A model generated the notes under the pieces. It was not told the DNA's origin, ran no database searches, and was given only the letters and a program-made list of their open reading frames with translations. Of a stretch of DNA of 64,000 bases, positions 15,768 to 23,307 are shown piece after piece; within the stretch, counting starts at the first letter, position 1; each line of letters starts with the position of its first letter. Position numbers and translations under genes: made by a program. The stretch lies in NCBI RefSeq assembly GCF_022827545.1, contig NZ_CP094669.1, positions 5,201,001 through 5,265,000 on the forward strand. Direction: 5' to 3'. The stretch is from Hymenobacter tibetensis (lineage in GTDB: Bacteria; Bacteroidota; Bacteroidia; Cytophagales; Hymenobacteraceae).

Positions 15768-16886
15768 CTATCCTTCGTAGTTCAACTCGCCGGCTCCCAC
15801 CCGCAAGCGGACACCCGGCTCGGCCGTGATGCGGCCAGCTACTTGGGCCTGGTAACCAACGGCCTGGAGTTGGGCAGCTACGGCAGCGGCTTGGTCTTCA
15901 TCGGTTACGATAAGCATGCCATTGCCCATGTTCCAATAGAGGTAAGCTTCTGCAGGCGTGATACCGGCCAACTCGGCCAATTGCTGCATAGCGGGCAGCG
16001 GCTCAAACAAATTGGTTAGCTCAGCGCCTACACCATTCTTCAGTACGCGCTTGAAGTTGTCGGCAATGCCACCGCCGGTGATGTGCGCAGCGGCGTGCAC
16101 TGGCAGCCCCGCATCCAGCACCGCTCCTACACCAGGCGAGAAAATAAGCGAGGGCGCCAGCATCACGTCACCCCAAGTCTGGCCCATTTCGGCGGCATCG
16201 GAGCCGGTGTAGAGAGCTGTGTGCCAAGCTTCACCGAAGGCTTTGGTGAGGGCACGGCGGGCCAAGGAGTAGCCATTGGAACGGAACGAAGGCGAGCGAA
16301 GCGCTACCACGGCCTGACCCGCCCGCACATTGGCCCCGCTTAGTGGGCGCTCCAAGCTAGGGTGCAACACCCCCACTGCCGTCGAGCACCAGTTGAAGTT
16401 CATGCGGGCGCCGGGGTAGCCACCGATGCGGTTGCCCAACTCAGCAATTTCACCGCCCGTTACGGCAATCTTACTGAACTGCGCCGCATCGTGTAGGCCG
16501 CGCATCAGTTCATCCACCACCTCGTAGTTGAGCGTGTTCACGTCGATGATATTCGACAGGTTGGTAGGAATGAAACCCGCCACCACCAAGTCGTCGGCCA
16601 CCATGGCAATCAGGTCGTAACCGAGCGTGTCGTACCGGTCTGTGCGCTCGGCTACTTCAATCTTGGTCCCAATTCCGTCGGAGCCAATACCAAGCCGCTC
16701 ACTGCCAAAACGGATTTCATTGGAGAAGCCCCCGGCCAAATCCTGAGCCGGCTCGCCTGGCTTACCAGCGCGGGTACTGAAGGTTTTCTGCGCCCAATGG
16801 TATGCATTTTTGGAAGCGGCATTGCCTTCTTCGATGGAGTAGCCGGCGGTTTCTTTGATAGTAGGTTCGGCAGACGTCTGGCTCAT
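15768..16886 (-). CDS. purM: phosphoribosylformylglycinamidine cyclo-ligase
   Basis: AIR synthetase, fifth step of IMP synthesis: it closes the imidazole ring of FGAM using ATP. The start at ATG 16886 ('MSQTSAEP') was chosen because the earlier ATG (16919) lies inside a palindromic repeat. The product is 372 residues. Visible motifs are 'GIGSDGIGTK' (ATP and phosphate loop), 'DLIAMVADDLVV', 'GGEIAELG' and the C-terminal 'ITGGGIADNFKRVL'. It is the last gene of the purine series and is followed by a terminator. The stop TAG (15768-15770) is followed in frame by a K/E/Q-rich open stretch of 15 codons, then TAA and another 15 codons to TAG 15666. Confidence 0.95.
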   Translation of the reverse strand: MSQTSAEPTIKETAGYSIEEGNAASKNAYHWAQKTFSTRAGKPGEPAQDLAGGFSNEIRFGSERLGIGSDGIGTKIEVAERTDRYDTLGYDLIAMVADDLVVAGFIPTNLSNIIDVNTLNYEVVDELMRGLHDAAQFSKIAVTGGEIAELGNRIGGYPGARMNFNWCSTAVGVLHPSLERPLSGANVRAGQAVVALRSPSFRSNGYSLARRALTKAFGEAWHTALYTGSDAAEMGQTWGDVMLAPSLIFSPGVGAVLDAGLPVHAAAHITGGGIADNFKRVLKNGVGAELTNLFEPLPAMQQLAELAGITPAEAYLYWNMGNGMLIVTDEDQAAAVAAQLQAVGYQAQVAGRITAEPGVRLRVGAGELNYEG

Positions 16887-16912
16887 GGCAAAGGGAAAAT
16901 CAAATAAAGCAA

Positions 16913-17013
16913 CTGTCATCCTGAACAGGGCGGAGGGTTCATTGCGTCAGAACTAGCCTAGTTCAATAGGTATCCAGACCTACTAAGACCCTCCGCTCAA
17001 CTCAAGATGACAG
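16913..17013. repeat. palindromic intergenic element between purM and purF
   Basis: The left arm 16913-16937 (CTGTCATCCTGAacagggcGGAGGGT) and right arm 16988-17013 are inverted copies with a few mismatches, enclosing about 50 nt. The TGTCATCCTGA terminus is of a kind I recall as a dispersed REP-like element in Hymenobacter and relatives. That relationship is from memory and needs a genome search. No second copy was found in this window. Confidence 0.6.
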
Positions 17014-17024
17014 AGAATTTCAAG

Positions 17025-18527
17025 TTAGTGTTCGGTGGGTTCCGGAGCCTTCGCGCTTACCGAAGTTGTGGCTTCGTTTGGCTCTTTTTTGCGGTGGCTC
17101 TGGCGCTCTTCCTGAATGTGGCGCAGGTACTTCGTGACGTCGCCGGTGGGATAGTTACCGGTGAAGCACGCAAAGCAGCTGCCGCCGTGGCCTTTGTCTT
17201 CCGAAAACAGCTCCTGCAAATCGTCGAGCGACTGGTAGATAACCCGGTCGGCCTCGATGTATTGGCAGATTTCCTCCTCGGTATAGTTGGCCGCAATCAG
17301 CTCGGTGCTCATGGCCATATCGATGCCGTAGATGCAGGGGCTGACGATGGGCGGCGCGCTGGAAATGAAGTACACTTCTTTGGCGCCGGCTTCGCGCAGA
17401 ATACGCACAATGCGCCGCGACGTAGTACCGCGTACAATGCTGTCGTCGACTACGGCTACCTTCTTGCCTTCTACAAACTCACGGATGGGGTTCAGCTTTT
17501 TCTTTACCACATCTTCGCGGCCAGCCTGGCTGCTCACGATGAAGGAACGCCCCATGTGGTTGTTCTTCACCAGCGCCCGCCGATATGGCACGCCTATAGC
17601 CTCCGCCAAACCCGACGCCGCAAAGTACCCCGACGAGGGCACGTCAATCACCATATCCGGCTGGATACCCGACTCTATCACCTTACGAGCCAGCATCTTA
17701 CCTAGTCGCACCCGCTCCCGGGCCACCAGGCGGCCGTGGATAGTGGAGTCTTCGCGGGCAAAGTAGATGTGCTCAAAAACACAGAAATTCTTGGGCTGCT
17801 GATACGGGTTCTTATAGTGAACCTTGAAGTCGTTGTCGATAAACACGGCTTGCCCCGGCCCGACGTTCTTGATGAAGTCGAAGCCTAAATAGTCGAAGCA
17901 AGTGCTTTCGGAGGCGAAGGCATAAACCGGACCGCGTGGCGTTTCGCGACGGCCAAGTACCAGCGGCCGGATACCCAATGGGTCGTTGAAGGCCAGCAAG
18001 CCGTGGCCGGCAATGATGGTGATAGTGGCGTAGGCGCCTTTCACCAATTCTTGCGTGGTCTCTACGGCATCAAAAATATCTACCACCGACAGGCGGTCGA
18101 GATTCTTGAGGCGCAGCTCCGACGCAAAGGTGTACATGATGAGCTCCAGGTCGTTGCTGGTTTTGGGCAGCACGTGGTACTTCTCATGCAGGCGCTTGGC
18201 TACCTGCCGGAAGTTGATGACGTTGCCGTTGTGCACCATGCTCAGCCCGAACGGGTAGCTGGTGGTGAACGGCTGTGCCAACTCGGTGTCGTTGGAGCCT
18301 TGGGTGGTGTAGCGTGCGTGCCCGATGCCGATGTTGCCCTTCAGCTTCTTGAGCTGCTTAGGTTTGAACACGTCATTGATAAGCCCGTTGCCTTTATGTA
18401 AATGAAAGTTATCGTCGAAGGTGGCAATGCCCGCGGCATCTTGCCCCCGATGCTGGAGGGCGGTGAGGCCAATCACGATGTCCTGCACAACGTTATCGGG
18501 GCCGTAAAAACCTACTATTCCGCACAT
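17025..18527 (-). CDS. purF: amidophosphoribosyltransferase
   Basis: First committed step of purine synthesis: PRPP plus glutamine gives phosphoribosylamine. The product is 500 residues. Met1 is followed by the nucleophile Cys2 ('MCGIVGFYG'), which becomes N-terminal after Met removal, then 'LQHRGQDAAGI' and 'GHARYTTQG' of the Ntn glutaminase domain. The C-terminal phosphoribosyltransferase domain has the PRPP loop 'VAVVDDSIVRGTTSRRIV'. 'CFACFTGNYPTG' near the end recalls the Cys-containing segment of FeS-type PurF enzymes. It follows purN by 97 nt, a gap filled by an inverted repeat, and precedes purM. Confidence 0.96.
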   Translation of the reverse strand: MCGIVGFYGPDNVVQDIVIGLTALQHRGQDAAGIATFDDNFHLHKGNGLINDVFKPKQLKKLKGNIGIGHARYTTQGSNDTELAQPFTTSYPFGLSMVHNGNVINFRQVAKRLHEKYHVLPKTSNDLELIMYTFASELRLKNLDRLSVVDIFDAVETTQELVKGAYATITIIAGHGLLAFNDPLGIRPLVLGRRETPRGPVYAFASESTCFDYLGFDFIKNVGPGQAVFIDNDFKVHYKNPYQQPKNFCVFEHIYFAREDSTIHGRLVARERVRLGKMLARKVIESGIQPDMVIDVPSSGYFAASGLAEAIGVPYRRALVKNNHMGRSFIVSSQAGREDVVKKKLNPIREFVEGKKVAVVDDSIVRGTTSRRIVRILREAGAKEVYFISSAPPIVSPCIYGIDMAMSTELIAANYTEEEICQYIEADRVIYQSLDDLQELFSEDKGHGGSCFACFTGNYPTGDVTKYLRHIQEERQSHRKKEPNEATTSVSAKAPEPTEH

Positions 18528-18542
18528 GGCGAGTTCAATTAG

Positions 18543-18637
18543 AAATTGAGAGTTAAAACTAAAAATTGAGGAAGCAAGAATGGCTCACTGAAGAGTAAGC
18601 CACGCGTTGCTAGTTAATTGTCATTAACTCTCAATTT
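18543..18637. repeat. inverted repeat spanning the purN-purF junction
   Basis: AAATTGAGAGTTAA (18543-18556) and its perfect complement TTAACTCTCAATTT (18624-18637) flank 67 nt. The right arm overlaps the end of purN and encodes its last residues and its TAA stop. It may be a REP-like element or a structured processing site in the operon mRNA. Confidence 0.55.
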
Positions 18638-19298
18638 TCAATTGCCCCTGAAGCAAGCGGACCAGCGTGTTGGCGTACAGTTCATGTTCCACCAACAGCC
18701 CGCGCCGCTCCACCTCCGACAACGTATCGGCTCCGCGCAAATCCACTGTGCGCTGAGCCAGGATGGGGCCCGTATCAAGGCCCTCATCAACCATATGTAC
18801 CGTGATTTTGGTTTCCGAAAGTCTGTTATTAAATGCCCATTCGTAGGCGTGAAGTCCTTGGTGCTGATGCGTATCCGCAGGATGAATATTGAGGATGCGG
18901 CCCGCAAAAGCTTGAATGAACACTGGCGACAAAATCCGCATGTAACCGGCCAGCACTACATAGTCGGGCTGGTAGGTTTGCAGCAGTTTCACCACTTCGG
19001 CGTCGTATTCGGGGCGCTTGAGACCTTGGGAGGCGAGGCTGGCCGTTGAGCAGCCTAGTTCTGCCGCGGTGGCCAAGCCAGGAGCATCGGGCTTGTTGCT
19101 GAACACGACGGCTATTTCGGCCAGTCCGTGCAGTTCGCCTTGCTGCACCGCTTTCACCAAGGCCACCATGTTGGAGCCCCGGCCCGAAAGCAGGATGGCA
19201 AGGCGCTTGGGCGCGTCCGGCTGCCCGCCTTCTTTGGCGAGAAGGGAGCCGGGAGCCGACGTTTCGGTGGGGGCGCTATGATTCGGTAACTGGCTCAA
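18624..19298 (-). CDS. purN: phosphoribosylglycinamide formyltransferase
   Basis: GAR transformylase, third step of IMP synthesis, using 10-formyl-tetrahydrofolate. The 224-residue product has an unusual Pro/Gly-rich N-terminal extension of about 30 residues before the Rossmann start 'RLAILLSGRGSNMVAL'. The catalytic set is Asn and His in 'ILNIHPAD' and Asp in 'DEGLDTGPILAQ'. The loop after NIHP reads 'ADTHQHQGLHAYEWA', where most homologues have 'SLLPKYPGLH'. The start is TTG 19298 and overlaps the purD TGA (TTGA), so translation is probably coupled. Its C terminus is encoded by an inverted repeat arm. Confidence 0.93.
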   Translation of the reverse strand: MSQLPNHSAPTETSAPGSLLAKEGGQPDAPKRLAILLSGRGSNMVALVKAVQQGELHGLAEIAVVFSNKPDAPGLATAAELGCSTASLASQGLKRPEYDAEVVKLLQTYQPDYVVLAGYMRILSPVFIQAFAGRILNIHPADTHQHQGLHAYEWAFNNRLSETKITVHMVDEGLDTGPILAQRTVDLRGADTLSEVERRGLLVEHELYANTLVRLLQGQLKIES

Positions 19299-20581
19299 CG
19301 TACTTGATTGAAGGCAATTTCGGGAGCAGGCCGTTGGCCAATATCACTCCGAATATAAGCATCTTGGAAGTTAACTTTTCCTACTTCTTTGTAAACAAGC
19401 TGCACTGCCTCTTCCAATTCCTGTCCGTGAGCTACCAGCACCATCACCCGGCCGCCGCTGGTTACCAGTTGGCCGTCTTGCTGACGGGTGGCACCGTGGA
19501 AAGCGAGGATGTTGGGGTGCAGTTCATCGAGGCCAGTGATAGGGAAACCAGTAGGAAATTTTGCAGCCGGGTAGCCGCCTGAGGCCAGCACCACGCCTAC
19601 ATAGTAGCCGGGCCGCTGCCAAACGGTGGTTTGGGCCAGGTTGCCATCGAGCGTCGCTTCAATGAGTTCGAGCAAGCTGCTTTCTAGAGCGGGCAGCAGC
19701 ACTTCTGCTTCCGGGTCGCCGAGGCGGACGTTGTATTCCAGCAGCTTCGGGCCTTGCGGCGAAAGCATAATACCGAAGTACAGGAAGCCCTTGAAATCGA
19801 ATGGCTCACTTTGCAGACCAAGCAAGGTCGGGTCTACAATGTCGGTGCGGATAGCAGCCAGGATGTTGTCGTCGGCGAAGGGCACGGGGCAGTAGGCACC
19901 CATGCCGCCAGTGTTGGGGCCTTTGTCGCCGGCCAGCAGTTGCTTATGGTCTTGGGAAGGCGCCAGCAGCCGGATCCGGTTGCCGTCGGTGATACCAATA
20001 ATGCTGATTTCGGGGCCACTCAACTTTTCTTCCAAGAGGAAGCTGAACCAGCCCGTGTGTTCGGCTTGCAAATCGGTGAGGGCCTGCTCGGCTTCCTCTA
20101 TAGAAGAGCACACGTACACGCCTTTACCAGCAGCCAGACCGTCGTATTTTACCACCACTTGCCCGTCCAGCTCAGCAGCCTTGGCGCGGGCCTCATCCAG
20201 CTGGTCGCTCCGGTATTGCCACGACATGGCCGTAGCTACGCCGTGCCGCCGCATGAAGTTCTTGCTCCACACTTTAGAGCTTTCCAGCACTGCCCCGGCC
20301 CGGCTCGGTCCGAATACGCGGATATCAGAATCGGCGAAATAATCGACCACGCCCGCCGCCAATGGTGCCTCAGGCCCTACCACAATCAGCTTCACGCCAT
20401 TCGCTTCGCAGAAGCTTTGCACAGCAGGAAAATCGGTGGCGCTAATTTCAGGGTGGCTGTTCGGGATGCCGCCGTTGCCGGGTAGCACGTGCACTGTGGC
20501 ACCGTCGCGGGTCAGCTTCCACGCCATGGCGTGTTCACGGGCCCCGCCGCCGAGGAGAACTATGGTTTTAGGAGTTGCCAA
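19295..20581 (-). CDS. purD: phosphoribosylamine-glycine ligase
   Basis: GAR synthetase, second step of IMP synthesis, joining phosphoribosylamine and glycine with ATP. The 428-residue ATP-grasp enzyme starts 'TIVLLGGGAREHAMAWKL' and contains 'VVKYDGLAAGKGVYVC', 'GPEISIIGITDG', 'GGMGAYCPVP' and 'YNVRLGDPEAEVLLP'. The start codon is TTG 20581. There is no in-frame ATG nearby, and the next upstream gene stops only 12 nt away. It overlaps purN by 4 nt. The cytoplasmic enzyme acts on unstable phosphoribosylamine handed over by PurF. Confidence 0.96.
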   Translation of the reverse strand: MATPKTIVLLGGGAREHAMAWKLTRDGATVHVLPGNGGIPNSHPEISATDFPAVQSFCEANGVKLIVVGPEAPLAAGVVDYFADSDIRVFGPSRAGAVLESSKVWSKNFMRRHGVATAMSWQYRSDQLDEARAKAAELDGQVVVKYDGLAAGKGVYVCSSIEEAEQALTDLQAEHTGWFSFLLEEKLSGPEISIIGITDGNRIRLLAPSQDHKQLLAGDKGPNTGGMGAYCPVPFADDNILAAIRTDIVDPTLLGLQSEPFDFKGFLYFGIMLSPQGPKLLEYNVRLGDPEAEVLLPALESSLLELIEATLDGNLAQTTVWQRPGYYVGVVLASGGYPAAKFPTGFPITGLDELHPNILAFHGATRQQDGQLVTSGGRVMVLVAHGQELEEAVQLVYKEVGKVNFQDAYIRSDIGQRPAPEIAFNQVR

Positions 20582-20593
20582 GGTGTTTTGTAC

Positions 20594-20984
20594 TTAAGAT
20601 CTATCTTGAATTACCCCTTCTTCAATTTCAACCGAATCCGCAATTATGACCAGATTGTCTTCCGCATGAGGCTCTCCTGAGTTTCCGTAAGGATCTAGCG
20701 AGAGGTACCACGCATCGTTTTCCAACTTCTTGAAGACAATGTCAGAGTAAGAGTGAGAATCAAAGCTTTCCTTGATGACAACGCTCTGGACACTAGTAAA
20801 GCGAATCTGTAGTAGACAGGGTTCTAGTTTGTTTTTTTGCCAGCCGTTTACGAACCAATACTTCCACAGAAGCTTGCCGAACTAAGGAGTCGTTAACTGA
20901 AGTGTAATTAGCATTCAGCCTCAACGAGCGAAGTTCGCCATCATTCAGAGCGTATTTAGCTAGTAGTTCTTCCATCGGCTTCAA
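20594..20984 (-). pseudogene. unknown operon gene with a frameshift in an A7 run
   Basis: Two halves of one protein lie in different frames. The first half starts at TTG 20984 (TTGA overlap with the upstream gene; ATG 20975 is an alternative) and reads 'MEELLAKYALNDGELRSLRL' onward to 'KRLAKK'. The second half, open without a start for about 79 codons to TAA 20594, reads for example 'SFDSHSYSDIVFKKLEND' and 'DAWYLSLDPYG'. They meet at a run of seven A on the coding strand (20832-20838). With six A the frame joins into an intact acidic protein of about 129 residues. No family is recognised. The lesion may be a mutation, a homopolymer sequencing error or a genuine slippage site. Confidence 0.75.
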
Positions 20985-21367
20985 CTGATGTCCTCGATGG
21001 AAAGAATCTTGCCGCCTTCCAACTCGAAAACCGACTTGCCCTGCATCTGCAAGGTGTCGCCAGGTTTCAAGCCGTTTGGGAATTCGATGGCTGCCACGCC
21101 GGTGTAGTCAATCAATGCTTCCACCCGGTTGCCGACTATTTGCCAATCGGTGACGCGCTGCTCCCGCTGAGAGAAATACTGCTTGGCCTGCTCGGCTTGC
21201 TGCCGGAAACTTTCCTTGCCGGTTGTCATCAGGTTCACTTCGCCGTTGGCAATGTTCTTGAACACTACCTCGTCATGCAGGTCCGCCACCATTCCGTCTA
21301 CGTCGAAGCGGTTGTAGGCTTCAATGTAGGCTAGCACGATTTGCTTTGGAGTGGCGGCGGTTTCCAT
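20981..21367 (-). CDS. NTF2/SnoaL-like domain protein
   Basis: The 128-residue soluble protein has the cone-fold pattern of nuclear-transport-factor-2-like proteins. It begins 'PKQIVLAYIEAYNRFDVDGM', a helix bearing the family's A-Y-N-x-x-D motif. This is followed by 'LHDEVVFKNIANG', helix 'ESFRQQAEQAKQYF' and a curved sheet ending 'GKSVFELEGGKILSIEDIS'. Such proteins are small-molecule binders or isomerases, and no catalytic assignment can be made. It sits inside the purine operon between purC and the frameshifted gene, with which it overlaps by 4 nt, so it is co-transcribed with purine enzymes. A role in the pathway is not shown. Confidence 0.8.
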   Translation of the reverse strand: METAATPKQIVLAYIEAYNRFDVDGMVADLHDEVVFKNIANGEVNLMTTGKESFRQQAEQAKQYFSQREQRVTDWQIVGNRVEALIDYTGVAAIEFPNGLKPGDTLQMQGKSVFELEGGKILSIEDIS

Positions 21368-21432
21368 GACAACTAAAGAATTGGACTATTGCACCCGCAG
21401 TTCAGCGTTTGAGGGCATACTCATTGACGAGT

Positions 21433-22365
21433 TCAGGCATCTTTCATGATGCCAGCGCGCACTAGGTTGCTCACGAGGCGGGCCTGTACGTCGCCATCGG
21501 TGGTGGTTTTGTTGCCGGTTTGTAGTGGAGCCCCCGTGATACGCTCGTAGATATCGAGGTAGCGGCGGCTGGCTTCGGCCGATACTTCGGGCGTGAGGCC
21601 GCGGGGGTACTGGCCGTCCTGCTTGTTGGCAATCAGCCACTGACGCACGTATTCCTTGTCCATCTGTTCGGCCGTCTCCGGGTTCTTGGCGTAGTCTTCG
21701 GCGCTCCAGAACCGCGACGAATCCGGCGTGTGGATTTCGTCGATCAGAATCAGTTCCCCGTTCAGCAAACCGAACTCGTACTTGGTGTCCACTAGGATGA
21801 TGCCGCGCTCGGCCATCCACTGCGAAGCGAAGTTGAACAGCTCCAGCGCCTTCACGCGCATCTTCTCGTACAGCTCTGCCGACACCCACCCCTCCGACAC
21901 CAAGTTCTCGGGCGTGATTTCGCGGTCCGATTCCTCTTTGGTGGTAGGCGTTACAATCGGCTCGGGGAACTGCTGGTGCTTGGTCAATCCGTCAGGCACG
22001 GTTACGCCCGAGAATGTGCGCTGGCCATTCAGGTAGCCGCGCAGCATGGAACCCGTGAGGTAGTTGCGCACCACCATCTCCACCCGAATCGGCTCGGCTT
22101 CCTTGGCCAACGTTACGTTGGGGTCGAGCAGGCTGATAACGTGGTTGGGAATGATGTGCTGCGTCTTTTCGAACCAGAAAGCCGCCAGCCCGTTCAGCAC
22201 CGCGCCTTTGTGCGCAATCGGCGTTTCCAGCACCGAATCGAAGGCCGACAAACGGTCGGTAACGACGATGAGCCGCTCGCCCGAGGGGGCCCGGTACGAA
22301 TCACGGACTTTGCCACGGTGCAGGAGTTCGAGCTGCGGGGTATCGAAATGGTTGAGGGTGTCCAT
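21433..22365 (-). CDS. purC: phosphoribosylaminoimidazole-succinocarboxamide synthase
   Basis: SAICAR synthetase joins CAIR and aspartate with ATP. The 310-residue protein has the diagnostic 'LLHRGKVRDSY' start, 'IVVTDRLSAFDSVL', 'RVEMVVRNYLTGSMLRGY', split over the substrate loop, and 'LILIDEIHTPDSSRFW'. Its length matches the longer, fungal/Bacteroidota-type PurC rather than the approximately 237-residue E. coli form. It lies 48 nt after purQ and 65 nt before the NTF2-like gene on the same strand, with ATG at 22365. Confidence 0.96.
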   Translation of the reverse strand: MDTLNHFDTPQLELLHRGKVRDSYRAPSGERLIVVTDRLSAFDSVLETPIAHKGAVLNGLAAFWFEKTQHIIPNHVISLLDPNVTLAKEAEPIRVEMVVRNYLTGSMLRGYLNGQRTFSGVTVPDGLTKHQQFPEPIVTPTTKEESDREITPENLVSEGWVSAELYEKMRVKALELFNFASQWMAERGIILVDTKYEFGLLNGELILIDEIHTPDSSRFWSAEDYAKNPETAEQMDKEYVRQWLIANKQDGQYPRGLTPEVSAEASRRYLDIYERITGAPLQTGNKTTTDGDVQARLVSNLVRAGIMKDA

Positions 22366-22413
22366 AGGTAAAGTGTCAGCCGGTCCGGAAGGCCGATGAA
22401 CTGCGAGGGTGTC

Positions 22414-23307
22414 TTAAGATGAAAACTGGCTGGCTTCCTGTGGCGAAACGGCGGTCTGGCGCTGGCTCTGTACGTGCTCCACAATGTTGCGGAACAAACG
22501 CAGCCCGTCGCCTTCCTCACTCAAACCGGGGTTGAGGCGCTTGCGCCGGGCCCAATCGGGGTGGTTATACAAGGAGAGGAACGCCTCCGGGTGCGGCATC
22601 AGCCCAAATACCTGCCCGGTGGTATCGGTCAGGCCAGCGCAGTTGAGGTCGGCGCCGTTGGGGTTGTGCGGGTACACGTCGGTTGGCGAACCGTCGAAAT
22701 CGGTGTAGGACAAGCAATTGAGCGCCTGCTCTTCGATGTGGGTCAGCGTGTCGGTGCCCGAGATGATGAGGCGGCCTTCGCCGTGGCGCACGGGCACTTC
22801 CATGGTGTCGAGGCCCCTGAGGAAAGGTGAGTTCGACTTCGGGTTGACTTTCAGGCGCACCCACCGGTCTTCGTAGCGGCCCGAGGCATTGTGCGTGAGC
22901 GTTACTTCGGGCGTCACGTTGCCGCTCAGGTTAGGCAGCAGTCCGAGCTTCACCAATACTTGGAAGCCGTTGCAGATGCCCATCACAAACTTGCCGTTGG
23001 CCACGAACTCCTTGATGTCGTCAAGCAGTGTGCGGCCTTCGGCGTTTTTGCGGTAGCGCAGCTTGTTGGCCAGTACCACACCGGAGCCCAAATCATCACC
23101 GAAGGAAAAGCCGCCGGGGAAGTTCAGGATGTCGTAGTCGTGGATGCTGACGTGGCCGTGCAACACTTGGTTGAGGTGCACGATGGTAGCCTCGGCACCT
23201 GCCAAGCGGTAGGCCGCGGCGTATTCTTCTTCGCAGTTGATGCCGAAGCCCGTGAGAATCAGGGCCTGGACTTTCTGGCTGGTATCGTTCATGTGTTGGT
23301 CGTTCAT
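22414..23307 (-). CDS. purQ: phosphoribosylformylglycinamidine synthase, glutaminase subunit
   Basis: Class I glutamine amidotransferase that supplies ammonia to PurL for FGAM formation. The chosen start is ATG 23307, which overlaps the purL TGA (ATGA). ATG 23292 is also possible, and a longer frame upstream would run deep into purL. The product is 297 residues. The catalytic triad is seen as Cys in 'VMGICNGFQVL' and His-x-Glu in 'LMPHPEAFLS'. 'LNFPGGFSFGDDLGSG' supports the assignment. Being separate from PurL, it must form a complex with it. Confidence 0.95.
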   Translation of the reverse strand: MNDQHMNDTSQKVQALILTGFGINCEEEYAAAYRLAGAEATIVHLNQVLHGHVSIHDYDILNFPGGFSFGDDLGSGVVLANKLRYRKNAEGRTLLDDIKEFVANGKFVMGICNGFQVLVKLGLLPNLSGNVTPEVTLTHNASGRYEDRWVRLKVNPKSNSPFLRGLDTMEVPVRHGEGRLIISGTDTLTHIEEQALNCLSYTDFDGSPTDVYPHNPNGADLNCAGLTDTTGQVFGLMPHPEAFLSLYNHPDWARRKRLNPGLSEEGDGLRLFRNIVEHVQSQRQTAVSPQEASQFSS

